From contig CASENE010000044.1 in the NCBI GenBank assembly GCA_949289265.1, positions 1-63,223 of the forward strand: a stretch of 63,223 nucleotides of DNA. The letters run 5' to 3'. This document shows positions 56,244 to 63,223 of this stretch, one piece after another (the stretch's first letter is position 1; every line of letters begins with the position of its first letter). The translations under genes were made by a program, and so were the position numbers. Source of the DNA: an uncultured Bacteroides sp. Lineage in GTDB: Bacteria > Bacteroidota > Bacteroidia > Bacteroidales > Bacteroidaceae. The notes under the pieces are model-generated. The model did no database searches and was not told the origin of the DNA. It worked only from the letters and a program-made list of their open reading frames with translations.

Positions 56244-57064
56244 TTTTTATGGACATCTGGCAATATACTTTCATCCAACATGCCCTCATCGGCAGCCTGC
56301 TGGCCAGCGTGGCTTGCGGGCTTGTAGGCACTTACATCGTCACCCGCAGGCTGGTATTCATCAGCGGGGGGCTGACGCACGCCTCGTTTGGCGGCATCGG
56401 GCTGGGGCTCTATGCCGGCATCCCGCCCATTTTGTCGGCAGCCGTGTTCGCGGTGCTGTCGGCCTTCGGGGTGGAGTGGCTGAGCAAACGCCAGGACATG
56501 CGCGAGGACTCGGCCATCGCCGTGTTCTGGGCATTGGGCATGGCCGTAGGCGTGATGTTCACCTTCCTGTCGCCGGGCTTTGCCCCCGACCTGTCGGCCT
56601 ACCTGTTTGGCAACATTCTCACCATCACACGGGGCGACCTGGCGTTGCTGGGCTGCGTGACCGCGGTGTTGCTGGCATTCTTCCTCTTGTTCCGCCACCC
56701 GATTGTGTACGTGGCTTTCGACCGCGAGTTTGCCCGTTCGCAGGGACTGCGGGTGGAGTTGCTGGAATATGTGATGATGATGTTCATCGCGCTGACCATC
56801 GTGGCCTGCCTGCGCATGGTGGGCATCGTGCTGGTCATCTCGCTGCTCACCATCCCGCAAATGACGGCCAACCTGTTTGCCCAGCGTTTCCATCACATCA
56901 TCTGGCTGTCCGTGGGCATCGGATACGTCAGTTGTCTGGGAGGGCTATGGCTTTCGTTTCGGGAAAACATCCCCTCCGGGGCTTCCATCATATTCTTTTC
57001 CATCGTCATCTATGCCTTGTGCAAGGCGGGGAGAAGCGTGTGGAACAGTCTTGCAAAACATTAA
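56240..57064 (+). CDS. Metal ABC transporter permease (ZnuB/MntB-like)
   Basis: 274 residues with eight or so hydrophobic helices. ABC-3 family signatures: HALIGSLLASVACGLVGTYIVTRRLVFISGGLTHASFGGIGLG (as GTYIVTRRLVFISGGLTHA and SFGGIGLG), and LLTIPQMTANLFAQ. Imports Zn or Mn with an ATPase and a binding protein, neither of which is here. Start at 56240 (ATGA overlap) or 56249. Confidence 0.9.
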   Translation: MIFMDIWQYTFIQHALIGSLLASVACGLVGTYIVTRRLVFISGGLTHASFGGIGLGLYAGIPPILSAAVFAVLSAFGVEWLSKRQDMREDSAIAVFWALGMAVGVMFTFLSPGFAPDLSAYLFGNILTITRGDLALLGCVTAVLLAFFLLFRHPIVYVAFDREFARSQGLRVELLEYVMMMFIALTIVACLRMVGIVLVISLLTIPQMTANLFAQRFHHIIWLSVGIGYVSCLGGLWLSFRENIPSGASIIFFSIVIYALCKAGRSVWNSLAKH

Positions 57065-57082
57065 TCCATATCAACGCATATC

Positions 57083-57511
57083 ATGAAGGAAATCAAAATT
57101 CAATCACTGGAACAGATTCACGAAGCCGCCCGCCAATTCATCGAGGCGATGGGCGACCATACGGTCTTTGCTTTCTACGGAAAGATGGGAGCCGGCAAAA
57201 CAACTTTCATCAAGGCCGTCTGCGAAGAATTGGGCGTGACGGACGTGGTGACTTCTCCAACGTTTGCCATTGTCAATGAGTATCGTTCAGACACGACGGG
57301 CGAACTGATTTACCACTTCGACTTCTACCGCATCAAGAAGCTGGAAGAGGTGTACGACATGGGGTATGAGGACTATTTCTACTGCGGGGCCGTCTGCTTC
57401 ATCGAATGGCCGGAACTGATAGAAGAGCTGCTGCCGGGCGACGTGGTGAAGGTAAGCATCGAAGAACAACCGGACGGCGAACGACTGATTACGGTGAAAG
57501 ACGCCGACTGA
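57083..57511 (+). CDS. tsaE: tRNA t6A biosynthesis ATPase TsaE
   Basis: 142 residues. P-loop [13 protein letters not shown] (about 31-43), switch [11 protein letters not shown] (about 58-68) and YHFDFYRI. With TsaB, TsaC and TsaD it makes N6-threonylcarbamoyladenosine at position 37 of ANN-decoding tRNAs. Lies 18 bases behind the permease gene in the same operon. Confidence 0.95.
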   Translation: MKEIKIQSLEQIHEAARQFIEAMGDHTVFAFYGKMGAGKTTFIKAVCEELGVTDVVTSPTFAIVNEYRSDTTGELIYHFDFYRIKKLEEVYDMGYEDYFYCGAVCFIEWPELIEELLPGDVVKVSIEEQPDGERLITVKDAD

Positions 57512-57515
57512 ACAC

Positions 57516-57845
57516 ATGGCCAGCCAATACATCATACAAGGCATCTTTGCGCTGGCAGGCACGTTGTCGCTGTTGGCAGCCCTGCTGGACTGGGACTGGT
57601 TTTTCACGGCACGCAATGCCCAGTTTGTGGTGCGCAACGTAGGCAGGCGGCAGGCCCGCTGGTTCTACGGCGTGCTGGGAGCGATATTGCTGGGAATGGC
57701 CGCGTTTTTCTTTACGCACACCCCTACCGGCGAGCGGCAAAAAAGTCTTTCATCAGCGTCGCGCATTCATCGGCCAGCACCCCACTCACCACTTCTGTTT
57801 TGGGATGCAGAGCCTGAGGGGCATAGCGACGATAGCCTCGCTTGA
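57516..57845 (+). CDS. Imm17-like small membrane protein with antisense tail
   Basis: 109 residues. Two membrane helices (about 5-28, 47-68) flank FTARNAQFVVRNVGRRQARWFYGVLG (as ARNAQFVVRNVGRRQARWF), which resembles the Imm17 immunity-protein family. That family usually ends soon after the second helix (about 70-80 residues); here the frame continues for about 40 residues, antisense to the 3' end of tadA (122-base overlap). No toxin gene is adjacent. Starts 4 bases after tsaE. Confidence 0.65.
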   Translation: MASQYIIQGIFALAGTLSLLAALLDWDWFFTARNAQFVVRNVGRRQARWFYGVLGAILLGMAAFFFTHTPTGERQKSLSSASRIHRPAPHSPLLFWDAEPEGHSDDSLA

Positions 57846-58155
57846 CATCTTCCGCCCCGAAGACCAGGCACTTCAGTTGCGACCAACCGATGGCCCCCGC
57901 GCACATCACGCAGGGCTCTACGGTGACATACAGCGTGCATTCGTTCAGATACTTGCCGCCCAGGGTGGAAGCCGCCGCCGTGATGGCCTGCATCTCGGCG
58001 TGGGCGGTGACGTCCGTCAGGGTCTCCGTAAGGTTATGGGCACGGGCTATGACGCGGTCTTGGCAGACCACCACGGCCCCCACGGGCACTTCGCCCCGCT
58101 CGGCCGCCTTGCGTGCCTCTGCAAGAGCTTGGCGCATATAGTATTCTTTATCCAT
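57724..58155 (-). CDS. tadA: tRNA-specific adenosine deaminase
   Basis: 143 residues. Zinc deaminase motifs TAHAEMQAI (His and catalytic Glu) and PCVMCAGAI (two Cys). VPVGAVVV at the N-terminal part is typical. Converts A34 to inosine in tRNA-Arg(ACG). The 3' end overlaps the Imm17-like gene on the other strand. Confidence 0.95.
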   Translation of the reverse strand: MDKEYYMRQALAEARKAAERGEVPVGAVVVCQDRVIARAHNLTETLTDVTAHAEMQAITAAASTLGGKYLNECTLYVTVEPCVMCAGAIGWSQLKCLVFGAEDVKRGYRRYAPQALHPKTEVVSGVLADECATLMKDFFAARR

Positions 58156-58211
58156 GTCTGTGATTGTTTATCGTTGTTTTTCAGCCTGGCCAATGGCAAG
58201 CCCCGGAAAGC

Positions 58212-58445
58212 CTACCTCCGCATATCGTATTCCTTGAACAAGGTAGGAGCATCTTCCTGCAAATTCCGGTAGATGAAGTGAAGAATGGTCTCGCGGAACC
58301 AGCGCGACTTATTGGTTATCTTGTATGACTCAAGATAACGATCCACAATGCGCATCTCCTCCTTGCTCAAAAGGCAGACGATGCGATGCTCACGCTTGGG
58401 AGTGAGCGGAGTGGCCCGGGCACAGACTTTGTCTCTTTTCCTCAT
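58212..58445 (-). CDS. Small RHH-like DNA-binding protein
   Basis: 77 residues. Basic N-terminus then RIVCLLSKEEMRIVDRYLESYKITNKSRWFRETILHFIYRNL (read as LSKEEMRIVDRYLESY and NKSRWFRETILHFIY), a ribbon-helix-helix-like pattern of strand, helix and RetI helix. Small proteins of this kind are common in Bacteroides, sometimes near mobile genes. Role unknown. Confidence 0.65.
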   Translation of the reverse strand: MRKRDKVCARATPLTPKREHRIVCLLSKEEMRIVDRYLESYKITNKSRWFRETILHFIYRNLQEDAPTLFKEYDMRR

Positions 58446-58453
58446 ATCGCTTG

Positions 58454-58483
58454 CAAAAATACATTTCCTTCCGCAAAAACAAA
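58454..58483 (-). promoter_or_regulatory. Promoter of the RHH-like gene
   Basis: Minus strand TTTG (58483-58480), 18 bases, TATTTTTG (58461-58454), 8 bases before the start; spacing is one base short of usual. Confidence 0.6.
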
Positions 58484-58607
58484 ACAGAAAAGGGCTAAAT
58501 TTACTGGCAAAAATCAGAACCTATACCCTAATAGCGATAGGATGCACAGAAAACGGCTCCATGTAAAGAAAGGCTCCACACAAGAAAAGCAATGACGAAA
58601 GCAGATT

Positions 58608-58629
58608 ATTACTCGTTTTGGTGAGTAAT
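58608..58629. promoter_or_regulatory. Dyad operator next to the XRE pseudogene promoter
   Basis: ATTACTC (58608-58614) and GAGTAAT (58623-58629) are perfect 7-bp arms 8 bases apart and end 3 bases before the -7 element. The site looks like an XRE-repressor operator left in place though the regulator gene is dead. Confidence 0.55.
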
Positions 58630-58632
58630 CAT

Positions 58633-58640
58633 TATCTTTG
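58633..58640 (+). promoter_or_regulatory. -7 element upstream of the XRE pseudogene
   Basis: TATCTTTG, exact consensus. It probably also drives the RhuM-Doc gene. Confidence 0.55.
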
Positions 58641-58707
58641 CAGACATGAGCCGTCATTATTGCATAACTGCAATACGTTACAATACGGGAACAGAAAAGA
58701 TAAACCG

Positions 58708-58908
58708 ATGAAAACAGTATTGGTAGAACAAGGCAAGACTGAGAAATGGTTAGCCGGATAATTAGAGAAAAACAAGGCGACCGTTTCACGTTGATGTTCT
58801 AATACAAGCCAGCCCTCATTGAAAATGTGCGAACAGTTCCTGCAGGAGGAAGAAAGCCCAAAGAAATTATTGAAGTTATTAAAAAAATTAGGATATGGAC
58901 TTGAATGA
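58708..58908 (+). pseudogene. XRE-family HTH regulator with two nonsense mutations
   Basis: Reading from the ATG at 58708 gives MKTVLVEQGKTEKWLAG, stop, LEKNKATVSR, stop, CSNTSQPSLKMCEQFL, and continues to a TGA at 58906. This is the usual small Bacteroides XRE protein (VLxExGKTxKWLAEQLGKxxATVSKWCTNxxQPS in pieces), with a TAA at 58759 where a Gln codon is expected and a TGA at 58792 in place of the Trp codon. Both look like single-base changes. It overlaps the start of the RhuM-Doc gene. Confidence 0.82.
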
Positions 58909-59893
58909 TAAGATTGTAATTTACCATACTGCAGATGGACAAACCACTGTAGATGTCAGGATGGACGGGGATACTGTGTGGCTTTCACAGGCACAGATGG
59001 CAGAACTGTTTCAAAAGGACAGGACGGTCATCGGACGACATATAAGCAATATCTTCAAAGAAGGAGAACTTGATGAAAGTTTGGTATGTGCAAATTTTGC
59101 ACACACCAAGAGTTATGGCCGTAGAGAGGGATTTACTCAAACCAAGAATGTTGTATTCTACAATTTGGATGTCATTATCTCCGTAGGCTATCGTGTAAAA
59201 AGCCAGCGCGGTACGCAATTCCGTATTTGGGCCAACAAGGTACTGAAAGAATATTTGGTGAAAGGCTATGCTGTCAATAAGGCTTTGACGGAACAACGCT
59301 ATACAGAATTGAAACAGTTGGTAGCTGTCTTGGGCAGGACGGTCAAGACACAAGAGGCATTGACTTCTGATGATGCGCTCAATTTGGTGGAGGTGGTCTC
59401 CGACTATGCTTATGCCCTCGACACCTTGGATAAGTACGATTACCAACAGTTGGCCGTGGAGCAAACCACCAACGAAGCAAAGTTTCATGCTACCTACGAG
59501 GGAGCCATGCAAGCCATCGAAGCGTTGAAAGCAAAGTTTGGCGGAAGCCAATGGTTTGCCCATGAGAAAGACGATTCGTTCAAAAGTTCCATCGGACAGA
59601 TTTATCAGACCTTCGGCGGACAAGACCTCTATCCTTCCGTAGAAGAGAAAGCTGCCATGCTGCTTTACCTCGTAACAAAGAATCACTCGTTCAGTGACGG
59701 CAACAAGCGCATTGCCGCCATGCTCTTCCTATGGTTCATGGCAGGAAATGGCATTTTGTATAATCCAGACGGTACGAAACGCATAGCCGACAACACCCTT
59801 GTCGCCCTCACGCTGATGATTGCCGAAAGCCGCACGGAGGAGAAAGACGTGATGGTGAAGGTGGTGGTGAATTTGATTAATAAGAACAATTGA
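58895..59893 (+). CDS. RhuM-Doc/Fic fusion protein
   Basis: 332 residues. N-terminal RhuM domain (about 1-165): WLSQAQMAELFQKDRTVIGRHI resembles a DNA-binding phage-type antirepressor fold (as LSQAQMAELFQKDRTVI), then NLDVIISVGYRVKSQRGTQFRIWA (as ISVGYRVKSQRGTQFR). C-terminal Fic/Doc domain (about 175-330) with the active motif NHSFSDGNKRIAA (about 262-274) of the Doc HxFxDxNKR type, which AMPylates or phosphorylates targets. No separate antitoxin gene is present. It lies just before a restriction-modification gene. Confidence 0.88.
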   Translation: MDLNDKIVIYHTADGQTTVDVRMDGDTVWLSQAQMAELFQKDRTVIGRHISNIFKEGELDESLVCANFAHTKSYGRREGFTQTKNVVFYNLDVIISVGYRVKSQRGTQFRIWANKVLKEYLVKGYAVNKALTEQRYTELKQLVAVLGRTVKTQEALTSDDALNLVEVVSDYAYALDTLDKYDYQQLAVEQTTNEAKFHATYEGAMQAIEALKAKFGGSQWFAHEKDDSFKSSIGQIYQTFGGQDLYPSVEEKAAMLLYLVTKNHSFSDGNKRIAAMLFLWFMAGNGILYNPDGTKRIADNTLVALTLMIAESRTEEKDVMVKVVVNLINKNN

Positions 59894-59895
59894 GA

Positions 59896-59926
59896 ATTGG
59901 GAATAGAAATCAAATGATTACCTTTG
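59896..59926 (+). promoter_or_regulatory. Promoter of the restriction-methylase gene
   Basis: ATTG (59896), 19 bases, TACCTTTG (59919-59926), one mismatch from full consensus, 24 bases before the ATG. Confidence 0.7.
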
Positions 59927-59949
59927 TGGAAATATTAATATAAAAATTT

Positions 59950-62900
59950 ATGATTATACAAGATAATTTTCATAACTTGTTATGTGCAATCGGATTTGAA
60001 ATAGAAAGTAATTCTGTTTCTACCATATATTCCAAAACGTTTGAAAAAACAGGTGCTACGCTTTCTGTAGATTTCACGAATAAACGCTTAATATACCCTA
60101 AAGGAATAGAAGCTGAGCGTGAAACGACAAAGAATTTTCACCAGCCTGAGAATTTTGTCGTGTTTGAATGTGTAGCTAGTCTTTTAGAAAGAGGGTATTA
60201 TCCTGAGCAGATAATTCTTGAAAAAGGGATGCCTGGAGGGCATGGTGATACCGGAGGATTCTGTGATATCATAGTCAAAGACAATAATGGTGATGAGTAC
60301 TTGCTAATTGAATGTAAGACAACAGAGCAAACCGAAAACGACGAGTTCAATAAGGCTTGGAAATTGATGCTACAAAACGGTGGTCAATTATTCAATTATT
60401 ATAATTCCTATCGAAAGGCACAGTATATTTGCCTCTATACATCAGATTTAGTGAATGGCACCTGTAAACGGACGTATCATGTTATCTCGATGTTAGACAA
60501 CAAAGATTACTTGTTATCCAATAAGCATCTAATAAGTTTTGAAGAAGTCACAAGAAGAGGCGGGAATCGAGACGAATATTATCAGGTGTGGAAAAACACT
60601 TATCAATTGGATTATAACACGAAAGGAATTTTTGAAGAAGAAATAGCGCCTTTTCATATTGGTAAGAAAAAATTCACCATTGATGACTTACAAATAGTGG
60701 ATGCGACTGCTATTCAAAAGAAATATAACCAGTTTGCAACGATTATGCGGCAATACAATGTGTCAGGACGTGAAAATGCTTTTGACAAGTTGGTCAATTT
60801 GTTTCTTGTTAAAATTGTAGATGAGACACGCCATGGAAAAGAATTGCAGTTTATGTGGAAAGGCGCAGCCTATGACGACTATTACAATTTTCAAGATCGG
60901 TTGCTGAAAATGTATCAGATAGGAATGAAAGATTACTTGAACGAAGAAGTGACTTACATTGATAATGCAACCATTGAAGAAACATTCAAGATGCAAAAGA
61001 ATGATCCCGATGCTATCAAAGAGAAAATATTGGAATATTTCCGTCAATTGAAGTTCTTCTCCAACAATGATTTTACGTTCTTGGATGTGCACAATGAACA
61101 ATTGTTCAATCAGAATGCAGTCATATTGAAAGAAGTCGTAAGAATGCTGCAAGATATCCGCCTTAAGACGGAAGAGCAAAATCAATTCCTGGGAGATTTG
61201 TTTGAAGGTTTTTTGGATCAAGGAATAAAACAAAGCGAAGGACAATTCTTCACGCCTACGCCTATTGTGCGCTTTCTGGTTTCTTCTTTACCGCTTGAAA
61301 GCATAATCCGGGATAGCACCAGCATTCCTAAAGCGATAGATTATGCTTGTGGTGCAGGGCATTTCTTGAACGAATATGCCCTGCAGATTAAACCCTTTGT
61401 TGAGCAATATAAAGGAGATAAAATAACAGAGTATTATAAAGAAATATTTGGCATAGAGAAAGAATATCGCCTGTCTAAAGTAGCCAAAGTTTCTTCATTT
61501 ATGTACGGTCAGGAGGGGATTAATATCATTTATGCAGACGCCTTGTCTGATAAAACAGGAGTCAAGGATGGTTCATTCTCAGTTTTAGTTGCCAATCCTC
61601 CTTACAGTGTAAAAGGATTTTTAGAAACTTTAAACCTTGAGGAAAGAGAAAAATATGAATTGGCGGCTGAAGTAAGTGACATCATAAAGAATAACAGCAT
61701 TGAGGCATTCTTCATAGAACGTGCAAAACAATTGCTTTCTCCCGGTGGAGTCGCCGCAATCATTCTACCATCGAGCGTATTAAGCAATGGCAGCATTTAC
61801 ATCAAGTGCCGTGAAATTCTCTTGAAATATTTTGATATAATTTCTATCGTGGAGATGGGAAGCGGAACATTTGGTAAGACGGGAACAAATACAGTGACTT
61901 TGTTCTTAAGACGCAAGAGAGAGAATCCGGCTTTGGCTGTTCACTATAAATATCGGGTTGATGCGTGGTTTGTGGGCAATACTGCCCATGATGAGCGGTA
62001 TGCAGACCTTGATTTGTTGGAGCGGTATTGTGAGCGCATTGGAGTAGGCGTAGAAGATTATAAGACTCTGTTTTCTTCTACTCCCAATGATACTTTGCTT
62101 GGGACAGACCTGTTTAAAGACTATGTAGATAAGTTCAGGAATGATGCTCGCGCCAAGAAAATCAAAACAAAACGCATCACGTCCAAATACACAGAAGAAA
62201 TGCGCAAAGCGGAACTGCGTTCATATATCATCAGTAGCATGAAAGCCATAGAAAAGGAAAAACTTTATTTCTTCTTGTTGGCAATGAGTAATCCGCAACC
62301 GGTGGTCATTGTTAAAAGTCCCTCAAAAACGGGTGAAATAAAGAAGTTCTTGGGATATGAGTGGAGCAGCAGCAAAGGGAATGAGGGTATTAAATACATA
62401 GGCGTAAGCGAAGTGGATGAAGACAATGAATTAGAACGGAATAAAGGCATCTCCCAAATACAGACACCCTTATTCGACCCGGCCAATCTGCACAATGAAA
62501 ATAAAATCAATATGATTATCCGCCATAATTTCCTTGGAGAAGAATTAAATATTAGCAAGGATTGCGAAGACTATGTATCTATCCATAACCTTGTTGATTT
62601 GATAGACTTTTCACGGGTGGAATTTGACAAGGTGATAAAAACCTCTATCAATAGAAAGATTGAAGTTCAAAGCAAATATGAGCTTTTAAAACTGAAAGAT
62701 ATAGCCTTAATTCAAAAAGGACAATCGATAACTTCTGCGGAATGTAAAGAAGGAAATATAAAAGTGGTTGCTGGAGGAATAAATTTTGCCGGTTATCATA
62801 ATGAAGCCAATAGGGAAGCGAATGTTATCACAATTAGTGCTTCTGGCGCTAATGCCGGATTTGTAAATTTGTGGAAGGAACCAATATTTGCATCAGATTG

Positions 62901-63108
62901 TACCACTGTTATTGGGAAAAGCAGCATGGAAACTTCCTTTATTTACAATTTCCTCAAAAGCATTCAACATCAAATCTTTTATTTACAAAAAGGTTCTGCA
63001 CAACCGCATGTATATCCTAAAGATATAGAACAGATCCCTATTCCTAAAGTACCCAAAGATCTCATGGATGAAATGGTAAAAGAATACCCGTTGGCGGAAT
63101 TAAATTGA
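59950..63108 (+). CDS. Single-chain restriction-modification enzyme (nuclease, N6-adenine methylase, specificity domain)
   Basis: 1052 residues. A PD-(D/E)XK nuclease-like N-domain (GFCDIIVKDNNGDEYLLIECKT read as GFCDII and LLIECKT, about 101-123) is followed by a helical region, then a type I-like gamma-class methylase with FFTPTPIVRFLV, SAM motif I IDYACGAGHFL (about 457-467) and catalytic NPPY (about 548-551). A HsdS-like target recognition domain occupies about 905-1052 (LKLKDIALIQKGQSITS, PIPKVP end). Type IIG-like or a fused type I RMS. Only one recognition domain is seen. AT-rich, probably horizontally acquired. Confidence 0.88.
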   Translation: MIIQDNFHNLLCAIGFEIESNSVSTIYSKTFEKTGATLSVDFTNKRLIYPKGIEAERETTKNFHQPENFVVFECVASLLERGYYPEQIILEKGMPGGHGDTGGFCDIIVKDNNGDEYLLIECKTTEQTENDEFNKAWKLMLQNGGQLFNYYNSYRKAQYICLYTSDLVNGTCKRTYHVISMLDNKDYLLSNKHLISFEEVTRRGGNRDEYYQVWKNTYQLDYNTKGIFEEEIAPFHIGKKKFTIDDLQIVDATAIQKKYNQFATIMRQYNVSGRENAFDKLVNLFLVKIVDETRHGKELQFMWKGAAYDDYYNFQDRLLKMYQIGMKDYLNEEVTYIDNATIEETFKMQKNDPDAIKEKILEYFRQLKFFSNNDFTFLDVHNEQLFNQNAVILKEVVRMLQDIRLKTEEQNQFLGDLFEGFLDQGIKQSEGQFFTPTPIVRFLVSSLPLESIIRDSTSIPKAIDYACGAGHFLNEYALQIKPFVEQYKGDKITEYYKEIFGIEKEYRLSKVAKVSSFMYGQEGINIIYADALSDKTGVKDGSFSVLVANPPYSVKGFLETLNLEEREKYELAAEVSDIIKNNSIEAFFIERAKQLLSPGGVAAIILPSSVLSNGSIYIKCREILLKYFDIISIVEMGSGTFGKTGTNTVTLFLRRKRENPALAVHYKYRVDAWFVGNTAHDERYADLDLLERYCERIGVGVEDYKTLFSSTPNDTLLGTDLFKDYVDKFRNDARAKKIKTKRITSKYTEEMRKAELRSYIISSMKAIEKEKLYFFLLAMSNPQPVVIVKSPSKTGEIKKFLGYEWSSSKGNEGIKYIGVSEVDEDNELERNKGISQIQTPLFDPANLHNENKINMIIRHNFLGEELNISKDCEDYVSIHNLVDLIDFSRVEFDKVIKTSINRKIEVQSKYELLKLKDIALIQKGQSITSAECKEGNIKVVAGGINFAGYHNEANREANVITISASGANAGFVNLWKEPIFASDCTTVIGKSSMETSFIYNFLKSIQHQIFYLQKGSAQPHVYPKDIEQIPIPKVPKDLMDEMVKEYPLAELN

Positions 63109-63125
63109 TAAAATAAATATGTATA

Positions 63126-63206
63126 AAAGGTTGTACATATCGCTGATTATTAGTAAATTAGAAGTGACCAAACTATTAATTTACAATCAAGCTATGCACA
63201 ACCTTT
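63126..63206. repeat. Nested inverted repeat after the methylase gene
   Basis: AAAGGTTGT (63126) pairs with ACAACCTTT (63198-63206); inside, GTAAATTA (63153) pairs with TAATTTAC (63177-63184). It could be a terminator-like structure, a small element end, or a recombination site. The window ends 17 bases later. Confidence 0.6.
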
Positions 63207-63223
63207 ATGCAATATTCGCAAAA

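Overview
The window comes from a member of the Bacteroidales, most likely Bacteroidaceae. The evidence is Bacteroides-type promoters (TTTG, 19-20 bases, TAnnTTTG), GLPGLI and NigD families, SusC-like outer-membrane barrels without SusD, a succinate-propionate decarboxylase cluster, and a UpxY-led capsule locus with an invertible promoter. No rRNA, tRNA, CRISPR array or insertion sequence was seen. Most of the window is GC-rich; the capsule genes (about 39.4-49.3 kb) and the last 4 kb are visibly AT-rich and look acquired.

Layout. 0-1.5 kb: an SMR/MFS efflux pair divergent from a Crp/Fnr regulator. 1.9-6.5 kb: methylmalonyl-CoA epimerase and the Na+-pumping methylmalonyl-CoA decarboxylase (alpha, lamin-tail/OadG-like delta, biotin carrier, beta). 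6.6-15 kb: GH84 hexosaminidase, NigD-like lipoprotein, aroB, an outer-membrane barrel, prs. 15.2-26.7 kb: two related two-component systems around a GLPGLI protein and two outer-membrane barrels; the first histidine kinase is broken by a frameshift. 26.8-30 kb: an RmlD-like reductase and a Pif1/RecD-like helicase with an HRDC domain. 30.3-37.7 kb: a complete ATP synthase operon (atpD C I B E F H A G, leftward). 38-39.3 kb: a winged-helix protein and an Rpn-type nuclease with a 21-base coding tandem repeat.

39.4-54.1 kb: a capsule operon read leftward from a promoter lying between 21-bp inverted repeats and currently pointing into the operon (ON): upxY, an unrecognised protein in the upxZ position, a priming sugar-phosphate transferase, an inserted AAA ATPase, flippase, pyruvyltransferase-family protein, radical SAM enzyme, four glycosyltransferases and an EpsG-like polymerase. 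54.4-58.4 kb: galE, an ABC metal permease, tsaE, an Imm17-like protein, tadA, and a small RHH-like protein. 58.6-63.2 kb: a defence-like module of a doubly nonsense-mutated XRE regulator with its operator, a RhuM-Doc/Fic fusion, and a single-chain restriction-methylase with a C-terminal specificity domain.

A pattern across the window is a set of intergenic tandem arrays with a fixed 21- or 22-base period, unrelated core sequences in most places, and often a dyad-symmetric core. Two arrays share an exact 21-base unit in inverted orientation 28 kb apart. I consider this the least explained signal here.
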